From: Mannheimia granulomatis | GTDB lineage: Bacteria; Pseudomonadota; Gammaproteobacteria; Enterobacterales; Pasteurellaceae | DNA length: 64,000 nucleotides | NCBI RefSeq assembly: GCF_013377255.1 | Contig: NZ_CP016614.1 | Coordinates: forward strand, 1,992,501-2,056,500 | Direction of reading: 5' to 3' | Part shown: one piece after another, positions 9,290 through 19,115 of the stretch | How positions within the stretch are numbered: the first letter of the stretch is position 1 | Layout: each line of letters opens with the position of its first letter | Translations under genes and position numbers: made by a program | The notes under the pieces: model-generated | What the model saw: the letters and a program-made list of their open reading frames with translations, nothing else | What the model was told of the DNA's origin: nothing | Database searches by the model: none

Positions 9290-9333
9290 CAAGCGGTCTG
9301 ATTTGCAAATTTTTTTACAAATCAGACCGCTTG
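9290..9333. repeat. Inverted DNA uptake sequence pair
   Basis: CAAGCGGTCTGATTTG and its exact complement are separated by 12 nt, containing two ACAAGCGGT-type uptake cores in opposite orientation. It can form a 16-bp hairpin between the DUF4298 gene and the adhesin gene. Such pairs commonly double as terminators in Pasteurellaceae. Confidence 0.8.
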
Positions 9334-9364
9334 TAACCATCAATTTTAGTTTATCCAATATAAC

Positions 9365-9395
9365 ATAAAAAAATCCCCTTCCGAAGAAGGAGATT
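9365..9395 (-). terminator. Terminator of the trimeric autotransporter gene
   Basis: On the minus strand AATCTCCTTC-TTCG-GAAGGGGATT forms a 10-bp stem with a stable UUCG tetraloop, followed by a run of seven T. It is 20 bp past the adhesin stop codon. Confidence 0.85.
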
Positions 9396-9415
9396 CAAAA
9401 CTAGATTAGGCTAAA

Positions 9416-12400
9416 TTACCATTGGTATCCTACGCCTACGCCACCACCGATGTCACCACGGCTGTTTGCATTACCTTGTAATTTCAAGATAAGTTTGCCG
9501 TTATCGCTTGAGCGTGAATAACCTACTGCAAGTGCGTTTTCACCTTTGAAAGTACCACCTGCGGCTGCTACCATAGATTTACCCGGAATATAAACCTGTG
9601 GTAATGCAGCTGCCGCATTTGAACCGGCAATCCCTGCACGCGCTTCACGGTTGTTACGGTTAATCTTGTTGTTCAAGTGATTAACAGTACCTTTCAACTG
9701 ACCAACATTCACCGCATCAGTATCTGCTTCACCGGCTTTAACGTTAGTAATACGATTACCGCCGTTATCTAAACCATTTTTAGTTAAGCTAACAGACTTA
9801 CCTGCAGCTCCATTGTTAATAGTTACACCGTTGTTATTCATTACTGTGTCACCCGTTTTCACGCTAGTAAATTCAGGATTATCTGATACCGCAATATCAA
9901 CTTCCTTACCTTTACCGCTGATTTCAATGTTACGACCGGCTCTTACTTTCATTGTTTCGCCTGCTTTTACTTTGCTATCTGCGTTTGCCGTGTAAGTCGA
10001 TTTACCATTAGTACCTTCAACCTCACCAGAACCTACATTCCAGCTTACATTGTTCACTGCTTTTGCAACCGTTGTTGCATTCACATAGTGAGCACCTGTG
10101 CCGTTCGGGTCTTGAACATTGATTGTGCCGTTATCTGCAACCGTTAAGTCAGTATTATTCACATTAACCTTCACCTCACCGGCTTTATCGCTCGTTACCG
10201 TCGTACCGGCACCGTTTACGATATTAATCGCACCGTTATCGGTACCGATATTATTACCATTCACTTTGGTGTAGTTGTTTAACTGTGAACCGTTTACTAC
10301 CTCTGTACTCGTTGGGCTGATATCGCCGTTTGCTACATTGGTAATCTTATCACCACCTACATCTAAGCCTTTATTACCTGATGTTAAGGTTGTGCTTTTT
10401 GCAGGGTCTGTTGCATCACCCACTACCACTGTCGTTGAGTTCACTGTGTTGAAAGTGACATCATCTTTAGTTGCGTAAGTGACTTTACCGTTAGCCTCTT
10501 GCTTCACGGTTAGGTTTTTACCTGCGGTCATATCAATGGTTTCACCCGGATTGATCATCTCATCTGAACCAGAGATTTTGCTACCACCATTTGCTGATGT
10601 TTTTAAGTTAAAGCCTGAAGCATTAATTGCATCGGCAACTGTCTTCGCACTCACTAATGCATCTGGCGCTTCAGCATCGCCTACTTTACCATCTGTTGTT
10701 GGTGCATAAGTCGTGGTATTTGCTTTAACTTCGCCAGTATTTGGATCTGTTGTAATCGTAGTATTATCTACATTTACAGTCAGTTTACCTTCACCATCAC
10801 GTGCAATCGTTTTATCGGTTACAACATCAACTGTGTATTCAGTATTGCCGTTAGCATCTTCAGCTGCAGCATTTACAGTTACCGCTTTAGATCCTGCTTT
10901 CACCGATGAAGTTTTTTCAGAACCTGTGATAGCCGCAGCAATATCACCTGCCGTCATCACTTTATTTTCATCGCCAGCTTTAACACTTACGTTACCACGA
11001 GTAACCGTTGGCGCATCTGCTTTAGCTACATCTACATTGTAAATAGCTTGACCATTTTCACCTGTTCTGGTGCTTAGTGTCGCTAAACCTGATGCTGTTA
11101 CCTCTGTTGCTGATGCTTTCGCTGCTGCCTGTAAATCACCGACATTTACTGCATTACTTAAAGTATCACCTTCTGCATTTTTAATTGCATCGGCTAACTC
11201 TTTACCCGTTGGAGCTGTACCATCGCCTTTACGTACACCACTTGCAACATTGGTTAACTGTACCGGCGCATCGCCTGTTAATTTCGCTGTATTGCTCGGG
11301 GTTGACGTATCATTTGAGTCTTTATTTACAAACTCAATCGGGCTATCCACCTTAATGATGTTTTTGCCGTCTTTATTCTCTACAGTAACAACTGTTCCCT
11401 TACCGTTTACAAAGTTCACTGTATCGTTGTGTACGACCGTGTCTACTGCTTGACCGTTACCTTGTAAGTTCCAGCCCGCATTCAGTACATCACCTACTGT
11501 AGCTGCGTTGTTTTTCTTATTAGCTAAGCTTTCTGGGCTATTAGCTGCCGGTTGCTCTTTAGCTACGCTTGCATCTGCTAAATTGCCTGCCACATTACTA
11601 ATTGTTTTGTTACCTGCATTAATACCGTCTTTATTGATAGTAATCGGGTTATTAGCCGGATTCGCCGTATCAGTCGGTACTGTGATAGTGTTAGATGTTA
11701 CGCTGTTGAAGTTCACATCATCTTTAGTTGCAAAAGTAAACTTGCCATCTTCTTGCGTAATTTTGATATTTTTACCTGCATCTAAAGTAACTGTTTCACC
11801 TGTTTTAATCAGCTGATCTTTATTACCCGACACTTCACCTGCACTTGCCGATGCTTTTGCAATAAAGCCCGCATTGTTAATTGCATCTGCGACTGTTTTC
11901 GCAGTGACTAAGGCATCAGGTGCGGTTGGTGCTGCAACTGTACCATTATTATTGTTGGCTAAGTCGCTTGTTACCGCCGTGATATTACCATCTTTATCAA
12001 CTGTAACAGTCTTATTATCAGTCTTCGCTGCAACAGTGTAAGTAGTTGAACCATCATCATTGGTTTTAGGTGTCACTGTTACACCTTTGTCACCTTCAAC
12101 TTTGGTTGTTGCGGCATTGACTGCCGCTTGTAAATCACCTACATTCACTGCATTGCTTAAAGTATCACCTTCTGCATTTTTAATTGCATCAGCTAGATCT
12201 TTACCTGTTAGCGAGGTACCGTCTTCTTTGCGTACACCACTTGCAACATTGGTTAATTGTACCGGCACATCGCCTGTTAATTTTGCTGTATTGCTCGGAG
12301 TTGACTTATCATTAGGATCGGTATTTACAAACTCAAGAGGGCTATCCACCTTAATGATGTTTTTGCCGTTCTCGTTTTTCACTGTTACTACAGTACCCTT

Positions 12401-15400
12401 ACCGTTTACAAAGTCCACTGTATCGTTGTGTACGACCGTATCGACTGCTTGACCGTTACCTTGTAAGTTCCAGCCTGCATTCAACACATCACCTACTGTA
12501 GCTGCATTGTTTTTCTTATCTGCTAAGTTAGCAGCACTATTTGCATCCGGCTGTTTATTAGCTGTGCTTGCATCTGCTAAATTACCTGCCACATTACTAA
12601 TCGTTTTATCACCTGCATTAATACCGTCTTTATTGATAGTAATTGGATTGTTATCCGGATTATTCTCATCGGTTGGCACTTTGATAGTGTTAGATGTTAC
12701 GCTGTTGAAATTCACATCATCTTTAGTTGCAAAAGTAAACTTACCATTCTCTTGCGTGATTTTGATATTTTTACCTGCATCTAAAGTCACTGTTTCACCT
12801 GTTTTAATCAGCTGATCTTTATTACCCGACACTTCACCTGCACTTGCCGATGCTTTTGCAATAAAGCCCGCATTGTTAATTGCATCTGCAACTGTTTTTG
12901 CAGTGACTAAGGCATTAGGTGCGGTTGGCGCTGCAACTGTACCATTAGTATTGTTGGTTAAGCCGCTTGTTACCGCCGTGATATTGCCATTATCATCAAC
13001 TTTTACTGTTATACCATCAGTTTTCGCTGCAACAGTGTAAGTTTTTGAACCGTCTGGATTGTCTGTCGGTGTTACCGTTACACCTTGCGTACCTTCAACT
13101 TTCGTTGTAGCTGCTGCTTTAGCTGCTTCTAACTGGCTTACGTTTACTGCATCTGTTGGAGCAGTACCATTTGCTACATTGGTAATCTTAGTTGCATTAC
13201 CGTCTTTATCACCAATTTTGATATTATTACCTTCATTCGTGATCTTCGGACCATTGTCACCAAGTTGAATAGTGTTAAATTTCACATCTTGTGCTGTTTC
13301 GAAGGTAAAGACTGTGCCAACACGTTTAACTTTTAAGTTAGTGCCTGCATTAAACTCAACTTCATCACCCGGATTGATTAATTCAGAAGCAGCTTCATCA
13401 CCTTCTGATTTATTACCGCCGGATTTCGCTTTCCAACCGGAATTATTAATTGCGTTGGTAATATCGCCTGCATTAACCAATTTCTTCGCATCATCAGCAT
13501 TTGGTGCATCAACTTTACCGTCTTTATTTGTGTCATTTAAAGCTGTGGTATTTGCTTTTACTGCACCGGTTGTCGGATCTTTAGTGATAGTTTCATTATC
13601 AACATTTACAGCAACATCAAATTCTGTTGAACCATCATCCTTCTTAGTTGGTGTAACAGTTACAGATTTATCTGCTGACACAACACTTTCTTTAGAGGCA
13701 GCAGCAAGCTGTTTTAACTGACTCATATTAACAGCGTCAGTATCGTTTTCACCTGCTTTCACACCAGTGATCTTAGTTGGGTTACCATCATTACCAGCCA
13801 CATTGATGTTACCGCCGTTGTTAGTGATCTTAGGGCCATTGTCACCAAAAGTTACACTATTGAAAGTTACATCATCTTTGGTTGCGAATGTGAAGTTTGC
13901 GCCATCACGAGTAACTGTAATGTTCTTACCATTTTTTAAATCAACTACATCACCCGGATTAATTAACTCACCAACATCGCTATTTGCTTTTGCTGTAAAA
14001 CCAGACTTGCTAATTGCATCAGCAACTGTTTTTGCTGTTGCAATTTTATTGTCATCATTCGCAGGAGGCGTTACTTTACCCGTTGTTTCATCTACAGAAA
14101 TCGTTGTAGTATCAACATTAAAGGTAACATCTGCAATTGTATTGTCAGACTTCATTGTTACATTTGCTTTCGTACCTTTGCCATCCACAAAGTTTACTGT
14201 GTCGTAAGCTTTAACGAAATCTTTTGCTCCACCATTTTCTTGCAAGTTCCAGCCTGCATTTAACACATCATCAACTGTTGCTGCATTGTTTTTGATGTTA
14301 TTTACATCTGCCGGCTTCGCTTGCGATGCCGTGTTAGTTGCATCACCTGTGCTATTTGTAACAGGTAAGTTGCTTGATACATTAGTAATTGGCTTACCAG
14401 CTGCATCAATGCCGTCTTTCGTGATCGTAATTGGCTTATCGTTACCATTTGCACCTGTAGGCACAGTAATAGTATTCGAGGTTACACTATTGAATGTAAC
14501 ATCATCTTTAGTTGCAAAGCTAAACTTACCGCCTGTTTGAGTAACTTTGATATTTTTACCTGCATCAAAAGTTACAGTATCACCCGGATTAACAAGCTCT
14601 GCTGAAGTACCCGATACTTCGCCTTCGCTTTTGCTAGATGTTGCGGTAAAGCCTGAATTTTTGATTGCATCTGCAACAGTTTTTGTAGTTGCCACTTTAT
14701 TTTCATCTGCCGGCGTTGTTACCGCACCGGTCGTGTTATCAACAGTAATTGAGCCGATATCTACATCAAAAGTGACTTTAGTTACACCACCAGCTTCTTC
14801 TGTTACATTTGAAACAGTACCTTTACCGTTTACAAATTGTACAGCTTCATTAGGTGTTACCGTGCCTTTATTTGTACCTGCATTATCCTTAACATGGAAA
14901 CCTTGGTTTACATAACTGTTTAAGTTGGTAATAGCATCACCAACATTATTTGCTGTATTACCATATTGGGTTTTGTCTGCATTTGTAACATTATATTGCG
15001 GCTGAGTAACAGAACCGTCTGTATTCACCACAGAACCACCACCAAAATTACTTGCAGTTGAATTTGCAAGATTATTGGTTGCATTCATAGCCATATAAAG
15101 TTGTGAACCGTTAATTGCATCTGTTGATGTTGCAGAAATTTGACCTGCTGCCACATTTTGGATTTGGCGTTCATTTCCTACAGAACCTACAGAAACAACA
15201 TCATTGGTATTTTGGTTCACACCTGCAAAACCGGAGTAACTGATTTTGCCGACTGTTGCATCATTAGTTGGTGTTGCTGCACGTGTTGTTGAGTAATTAC
15301 CTAACGCAACAGAACCTGCCAAGTTTGTACTCGCATGATGGCCTAAAGCTAACGCATTCTCTGCACTTGCTACCGATTCCGGGCCAACAGCAGTTGCATT

Positions 15401-17464
15401 TGCACCGCTTGCTGTAGCACGCGTACCAATTGCTAATGCAGATTGTGCTGATGCAGTTGAATTTGCACCCATTGCAGTTGCAGCATTCGCAGTTGCTCTT
15501 GTGCCTACACCGATTGCAGAAGCTTTTTCAGCAGAAGCATTGGCATTTGAACCAATGGCTGTTGCATCTCCTTCACCGGCGGTTGTTTGACGACCAATCG
15601 CGGTTGCACCATTTGCAGAAGCATTTGCAGTATGACCAAGTGCTGTAGCTTGAATCCCTTTTGCAATAGCACCTACACCTAACGCAGCAGCACCATTGCC
15701 GTTAGCATTAGAGTTCGTACCTAATGCGATTGCAGCCTGATCTGCAGCGGCAGCATTAGGCCCAATTGCAATTGCATTGGTACCTGTTGCACCATCATTG
15801 TTCTTATTACCCTCAACGACTGAATTTACAGAGAAGTATTCAATTTGCTTACCTTGTGCTGCAGGAGTAACAGAAAGATCGTAAATCAAAGTACCATTTG
15901 CATTTCTATTTGCACTCGTTACTTTGACTGTACCATCAGTAGAAACTACAGTAGCTTGAGTATCTTTCGTAAATTGTGTAATTGCATCTTGGGTTAAACC
16001 CACTTGATAAGTATGGCTTGCACCTTCTGTTGGCTGCGCCATTTCTGTTACGGTTACATAGCTATTGGGTGCTGCAATCACATTAGTAATAGTATCGGCA
16101 TCTTTAGTAAAATCTTTAATGGCTTTGTCAGTTAAACCAATTTCATAATTCGTTGTATTAGCCGCTGTTGCTGCTTTACCTGTTACTGTGATGTAAGCTG
16201 GAGAAACAGAACTCGCTGTAGTGTTATAGGCATTTACTGTGTAAATTGGTTGACCATTTGCACCCGCTGAATTAGTTACATTAACATTAGAACCAGCAAC
16301 TACTTCTGTTTTCACAGCTTTTAATGCTTCTTCAATCGTATTTTTATTCGTACCGCCGATATTAGTATAAGTAACAGAACCATTCGGATTTACTACAGCA
16401 TTACCACCTAAAATATTTTTAGTTGAATTTGCAAGGTTATCTGTCGCTTTCATTGCCATATAAAGCTGAGAACCGTTAATAGCATCAGTTGAAGTAGAAG
16501 AAATCTGACCTGCCGCTACATTTTGGATTTGGCGTTTACGATCACTGCTGCCCACAGATACAACATCTCCCGCAGCAGGGTTATTACCAGCAAAACCATT
16601 ATATGTAATACCACCTACTGTCGCTGTATTAGTTGCTACTGCTGCCGATACTGTTGAATTAGCACCCAATGCAACCGATTTCTCAAGATTTGCCACACTG
16701 TTAGCCCCTAATGCTGTTGCATATGCATTCGAAGCATTAGCATTGTTACCAATAGCCAAAGCACTTACAGCAGCCGTCGTGGTTACAGCACTTGCACCAA
16801 GGGCTAATGAACTTGTACCATTTGCAACTGATTTATCGCCCATCGCACCAGAGAAGTCCGCATTAGCAGTTGAGCCAGACCCCATCGCAAATGAACGGGT
16901 TCCATTCGCAATGTTCAGCCAACCCACAGCAGTTGAACGATTACCATTAGCCTGTGCTCCTGCACCAAAAGCTGTTGCACGGTTACCTGTTGCATGAGTA
17001 TCTGTACCTAATGCTATAGCATTTGCTGATGTTGCAGTAGATCCCATACCAATCGAAATTGAAGGAACTAACGCCATATTAGTTCCACGCCCATACAGAC
17101 TTTCTTCACCAATTGAATTAGTAATATAAGAAGTATCTTCAGGATCTGTTAAATTTGTTCTGTGAGTAGCGTTAGCATTCGTTCCAATTGCGATAGTAGA
17201 ACGACCAGTTGAAACAGCAGAAATACCAATCCCAATGCCATCATATTGCGAAACTGCTGCGGTCGCATAACCAGGACTAGTAATAGATATCGCAGCAAAA
17301 GCATTACTTGCACCTAATACCATACCAGCACCAGCTACTAAAGCTAATACCCCTTTACTTGCAGAACTTACTGATTTGGTTTTGCCCTTCGACTTTTGTA
17401 ATTCAGATACGGCAACCCAACTCATTGTTGCTTGGTTCCAAATAACTTTAAAAATTTGATTCAT
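9416..17464 (-). CDS. Giant trimeric autotransporter adhesin (YadA/Hia type)
   Basis: Surface adhesin of 2682 residues secreted by the type V pathway. Order: extended signal peptide region (MNQIFKVIWNQATMSWVAVSEL, then a hydrophobic stretch ending near AFAA); first YadA-like head of repeated AxAxGxxA units (about residues 85-280); a neck containing IQNVAAGQISSTSTDAINGSQLY; a second head (about 560-750) with an almost identical neck; then a very long Asn/Thr/Asp/Lys-rich stalk; and a YadA anchor at the C-terminus ending GGGVGVGYQW. The stalk includes a 333-residue tandem duplication. The start is the ATG at 17464 after GGGGTG; a GTG two codons earlier has no ribosome site. The reading frame is intact. 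Ligand unknown. Confidence 0.95.
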   Translation of the reverse strand: MNQIFKVIWNQATMSWVAVSELQKSKGKTKSVSSASKGVLALVAGAGMVLGASNAFAAISITSPGYATAAVSQYDGIGIGISAVSTGRSTIAIGTNANATHRTNLTDPEDTSYITNSIGEESLYGRGTNMALVPSISIGMGSTATSANAIALGTDTHATGNRATAFGAGAQANGNRSTAVGWLNIANGTRSFAMGSGSTANADFSGAMGDKSVANGTSSLALGASAVTTTAAVSALAIGNNANASNAYATALGANSVANLEKSVALGANSTVSAAVATNTATVGGITYNGFAGNNPAAGDVVSVGSSDRKRQIQNVAAGQISSTSTDAINGSQLYMAMKATDNLANSTKNILGGNAVVNPNGSVTYTNIGGTNKNTIEEALKAVKTEVVAGSNVNVTNSAGANGQPIYTVNAYNTTASSVSPAYITVTGKAATAANTTNYEIGLTDKAIKDFTKDADTITNVIAAPNSYVTVTEMAQPTEGASHTYQVGLTQDAITQFTKDTQATVVSTDGTVKVTSANRNANGTLIYDLSVTPAAQGKQIEYFSVNSVVEGNKNNDGATGTNAIAIGPNAAAADQAAIALGTNSNANGNGAAALGVGAIAKGIQATALGHTANASANGATAIGRQTTAGEGDATAIGSNANASAEKASAIGVGTRATANAATAMGANSTASAQSALAIGTRATASGANATAVGPESVASAENALALGHHASTNLAGSVALGNYSTTRAATPTNDATVGKISYSGFAGVNQNTNDVVSVGSVGNERQIQNVAAGQISATSTDAINGSQLYMAMNATNNLANSTASNFGGGSVVNTDGSVTQPQYNVTNADKTQYGNTANNVGDAITNLNSYVNQGFHVKDNAGTNKGTVTPNEAVQFVNGKGTVSNVTEEAGGVTKVTFDVDIGSITVDNTTGAVTTPADENKVATTKTVADAIKNSGFTATSSKSEGEVSGTSAELVNPGDTVTFDAGKNIKVTQTGGKFSFATKDDVTFNSVTSNTITVPTGANGNDKPITITKDGIDAAGKPITNVSSNLPVTNSTGDATNTASQAKPADVNNIKNNAATVDDVLNAGWNLQENGGAKDFVKAYDTVNFVDGKGTKANVTMKSDNTIADVTFNVDTTTISVDETTGKVTPPANDDNKIATAKTVADAISKSGFTAKANSDVGELINPGDVVDLKNGKNITVTRDGANFTFATKDDVTFNSVTFGDNGPKITNNGGNINVAGNDGNPTKITGVKAGENDTDAVNMSQLKQLAAASKESVVSADKSVTVTPTKKDDGSTEFDVAVNVDNETITKDPTTGAVKANTTALNDTNKDGKVDAPNADDAKKLVNAGDITNAINNSGWKAKSGGNKSEGDEAASELINPGDEVEFNAGTNLKVKRVGTVFTFETAQDVKFNTIQLGDNGPKITNEGNNIKIGDKDGNATKITNVANGTAPTDAVNVSQLEAAKAAATTKVEGTQGVTVTPTDNPDGSKTYTVAAKTDGITVKVDDNGNITAVTSGLTNNTNGTVAAPTAPNALVTAKTVADAINNAGFIAKASASAGEVSGNKDQLIKTGETVTLDAGKNIKITQENGKFTFATKDDVNFNSVTSNTIKVPTDENNPDNNPITINKDGINAGDKTISNVAGNLADASTANKQPDANSAANLADKKNNAATVGDVLNAGWNLQGNGQAVDTVVHNDTVDFVNGKGTVVTVKNENGKNIIKVDSPLEFVNTDPNDKSTPSNTAKLTGDVPVQLTNVASGVRKEDGTSLTGKDLADAIKNAEGDTLSNAVNVGDLQAAVNAATTKVEGDKGVTVTPKTNDDGSTTYTVAAKTDNKTVTVDKDGNITAVTSDLANNNNGTVAAPTAPDALVTAKTVADAINNAGFIAKASASAGEVSGNKDQLIKTGETVTLDAGKNIKITQEDGKFTFATKDDVNFNSVTSNTITVPTDTANPANNPITINKDGINAGNKTISNVAGNLADASVAKEQPAANSPESLANKKNNAATVGDVLNAGWNLQGNGQAVDTVVHNDTVNFVNGKGTVVTVENKDGKNIIKVDSPIEFVNKDSNDTSTPSNTAKLTGDAPVQLTNVASGVRKGDGTAPTGKELADAIKNAEGDTLSNAVNVGDLQAAAKASATEVTASGLATLSTRTGENGQAIYNVDVAKADAPTVTRGNVSVKAGDENKVMTAGDIAAAITGSEKTSSVKAGSKAVTVNAAAEDANGNTEYTVDVVTDKTIARDGEGKLTVNVDNTTITTDPNTGEVKANTTTYAPTTDGKVGDAEAPDALVSAKTVADAINASGFNLKTSANGGSKISGSDEMINPGETIDMTAGKNLTVKQEANGKVTYATKDDVTFNTVNSTTVVVGDATDPAKSTTLTSGNKGLDVGGDKITNVANGDISPTSTEVVNGSQLNNYTKVNGNNIGTDNGAINIVNGAGTTVTSDKAGEVKVNVNNTDLTVADNGTINVQDPNGTGAHYVNATTVAKAVNNVSWNVGSGEVEGTNGKSTYTANADSKVKAGETMKVRAGRNIEISGKGKEVDIAVSDNPEFTSVKTGDTVMNNNGVTINNGAAGKSVSLTKNGLDNGGNRITNVKAGEADTDAVNVGQLKGTVNHLNNKINRNNREARAGIAGSNAAAALPQVYIPGKSMVAAAGGTFKGENALAVGYSRSSDNGKLILKLQGNANSRGDIGGGVGVGYQW
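11119..13116 (-). repeat. 999-bp tandem duplication inside the adhesin stalk
   Basis: Two adjacent copies, about 11119-12117 and 12118-13116, are offset by exactly 999 bp wherever I checked (for example TCTTTAGTTG at 11721 and 12720). Each encodes 333 residues running from TTKVEG-type sequence through AGFIAKASASAGEVSG to SNAVNVGDLQAA. Copies differ by scattered substitutions, so the duplication is not brand new. Because 999 is a multiple of three, loss or gain keeps frame. Confidence 0.9.
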
Positions 17465-17475
17465 AATCACCCCAA

Positions 17476-17496
17476 ATAAAAAATAAAAAATAAAAA
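17476..17496 (-). repeat. Three heptanucleotide repeats upstream of the adhesin start
   Basis: ATAAAAA occurs three times in tandem on the plus strand (TTTTTAT on the coding strand), starting 12 bp upstream of the ATG and just outside the ribosome-binding site. It may be a slippage-prone spacer affecting expression. Confidence 0.6.
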
Positions 17497-17751
17497 AAGA
17501 TTATGCGAAATTCACTTTCAACATAATCTTAAATACTGAAAACTGCTTAAGAATTGCTGAGTAAATAGTTTATTTTTCATTAACACAGCCAGAAATTAAA
17601 CTGAGTATATTTTACTCCATTTGAAATACAATGTATCTTTTTAAATGTAAATTTAGTGTAAAAAAGCGTTATCTTTGCCTATCATAACAAGCGTTAATTT
17701 TAATCAATTGCCTACTAATTTTGAGGAAATTTATATTTAATGAGGTTTTAA

Positions 17752-18291
17752 AATAAACAAAAATTTAACCGAGCAAACAGAAATGCCTCTTCTGACCCAA
17801 ACGAAATGGGCATGCTCAATAAATTGGAAATCGCAGAACAACTTTATAAACTGCCAATGTATCAACATTCCTTAAGCCAATTTTATGGCGATGACGTGTG
17901 GAACAACTGCCACCAACTACAAAACAATAGCAGTCATAAAGAGGAAACCTTTAGCAATTATCGCTACTACAACCTAGGCCGAGTTATCCGAAAGTGATTA
18001 AAGTAAATCAATTCCCGCCGAATTTTATTGATTTGGGATTATTTGAAAATTAAGGGATGCAAAGTGATAAACAGCAAAAAGGGAAGTTCAAAACTCCGAC
18101 TTTAAAGAACTCAAAACCGTCTTGCTGTTTTTAGATCGTTATAATAATCCTAAACGGGAAATCAACCTGGAGATAAACAACCTTAGAAAAAAAGCAGAAT
18201 TTTCTCCCACAATCGCACACAATAAACAGCAAAGCTAAACCGATAAAGGTATTGAAGCTCTTGAAGCGTTTTTAAATACGCTGGACAGATA
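17752..18291 (+). pseudogene. Decayed di-heme cytochrome c peroxidase/MauG-family gene
   Basis: Remnant read in three successive frames. Frame one, to 17997, gives DVWNNCHQLQ and EETFSNYRYYNLG, resembling a degraded second heme-c site and the residues after it. Frame two, from 17994, gives VNQFPPNFIDLGLFEN, a stop, then DKQQKGKFKTPTLKN, the family's DxGKFKxPTLRN element. Frame three, from 18092, gives FLDRYNNPKREIN, a stop, then TDKGIEALEAFLNTLDR, the usual C-terminus. At least two frameshifts and two stops, and the N-terminal half is missing. The family reduces hydrogen peroxide in the periplasm. This sequence fills most of the 890-bp gap between the adhesin and higA; in the rest I see only AT-rich sequence. 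Confidence 0.72.
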
Positions 18292-18359
18292 AAAGGTATC
18301 AGTGGAAGCAAATTTTGCAGAGATGCAGTGCCTGTATCTACAAACACATTCAGTTTTTT

Positions 18360-18650
18360 CTATGAAAACACAACATTCCCAAAAGGCTTTATCTTTTGTC
18401 TAGCTTGCCATAAATCATAATTCGCTTGTTGATGCAACCAACTTTCTGGGCTTGGGCTGCTTTCTCCTAACCAAGCGTGTAAACGGAGTGCCATTTCTGC
18501 ACTAATTCCTGCTTTTTCATTCAATAAACGAGAAAGTGTTACTCTATTTACACCAAGTTGCTTCGCCGCTTCTGTAACACTCATGCCGAGTGAAGGCAAA
18601 ATATCTTCTCGCAAAATTTCCGCTGGATGTGGCGGGGCGTGCATACGCAT
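18360..18650 (-). CDS. higA: HigA-type antitoxin
   Basis: A 96-residue Xre/HigA family DNA-binding antitoxin. An HTH covers about residues 24-62 (MSVTEAAKQLGVNRVTLSRLL), preceded by the family N-terminus HPAEILREDILP. It follows the toxin gene after 9 bp with GGAGAG as ribosome site, the toxin-first order typical of higBA. It should neutralise HigB and repress the operon through the palindrome upstream of higB. Confidence 0.92.
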   Translation of the reverse strand: MRMHAPPHPAEILREDILPSLGMSVTEAAKQLGVNRVTLSRLLNEKAGISAEMALRLHAWLGESSPSPESWLHQQANYDLWQARQKIKPFGNVVFS

Positions 18651-18659
18651 AATTCTCTC

Positions 18660-18938
18660 CTAGTGATAATCTTGATAATCGACAATTTCAGCGTGGTTAT
18701 TCGTTATTTTAAAAGTTATACGCCAATTCCCATTTACTTTGACCGACCAATGATTTCTTAACTCACCTGAAAGTGGATGTAAATTCCAACCGGGAATATT
18801 CATATCTTGCGGTGTTTTAGCACTATCTAATCGCGATAAAATCCGCTTCAGTTTAGCACTGTGGGCGACAATAATACCTGATGGATTGCCAGTAAGATAA
18901 AATCGTTCCAAGCCTTTATGTTTAAACGAAATAATCAT
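18660..18938 (-). CDS. higB: HigB/RelE-superfamily toxin
   Basis: A 92-residue mRNA interferase-like toxin of the RelE/HigB fold: GLERFYLTGNPSGI at the N-terminus and the C-terminal signature LSGELRNHWSVKVNGNWRITFKI...AEIVDYQDYH. The start is the ATG at 18938 preceded by AGGGG; a longer frame upstream would add 60 residues across the operator and is unlikely. Known relatives cleave ribosome-bound mRNA. The pair appears intact. Confidence 0.93.
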   Translation of the reverse strand: MIISFKHKGLERFYLTGNPSGIIVAHSAKLKRILSRLDSAKTPQDMNIPGWNLHPLSGELRNHWSVKVNGNWRITFKITNNHAEIVDYQDYH

Positions 18939-18952
18939 CGTAACCCCTAAAA

Positions 18953-18973
18953 TTGTAGTGTTATGCACTACAA
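18953..18973. promoter_or_regulatory. Palindromic operator upstream of higBA
   Basis: TTGTAGTG and CACTACAA are separated by 5 bp, a perfect 8-bp inverted repeat 15 bp before the higB start. Position and symmetry suit autorepression by HigA or the HigBA complex; binding is inferred. Confidence 0.6.
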
Positions 18974-19080
18974 AAAACAAGTTGATGTGATAATTATTTT
19001 TAAATAAAAGAGAAGAAAATAGCGAGAAGTGATTTTGATTTTTTCGATGCAAATCGTAAAAATAGATTCGCCAAGATAAC

Positions 19081-19115
19081 CAAGCGGTAAAATTTTGCAA
19101 AAATTTTACCGCTTG
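19081..19115. terminator. Uptake-sequence hairpin after mpl
   Basis: CAAGCGGTAAAATTTT and its exact complement flank GCA, a 16-bp perfect stem built from two opposed uptake-sequence cores. It starts 6 bp past the mpl stop and probably terminates mpl before the higBA promoter. Confidence 0.75.

Noticed and set aside
11119..13116. Repeats as a CRISPR array
   Set aside because: Repeat unit is 999 bp, coding and tandem without spacers; no cas genes are present.
9813..16997. Many plus-strand open frames of 60-150 codons running opposite the adhesin gene
   Set aside because: They mirror the repetitive minus-strand coding sequence, are rich in Val/Ser/Leu/Thr, lack ribosome sites and repeat with the 999-bp period; they are antisense shadows.
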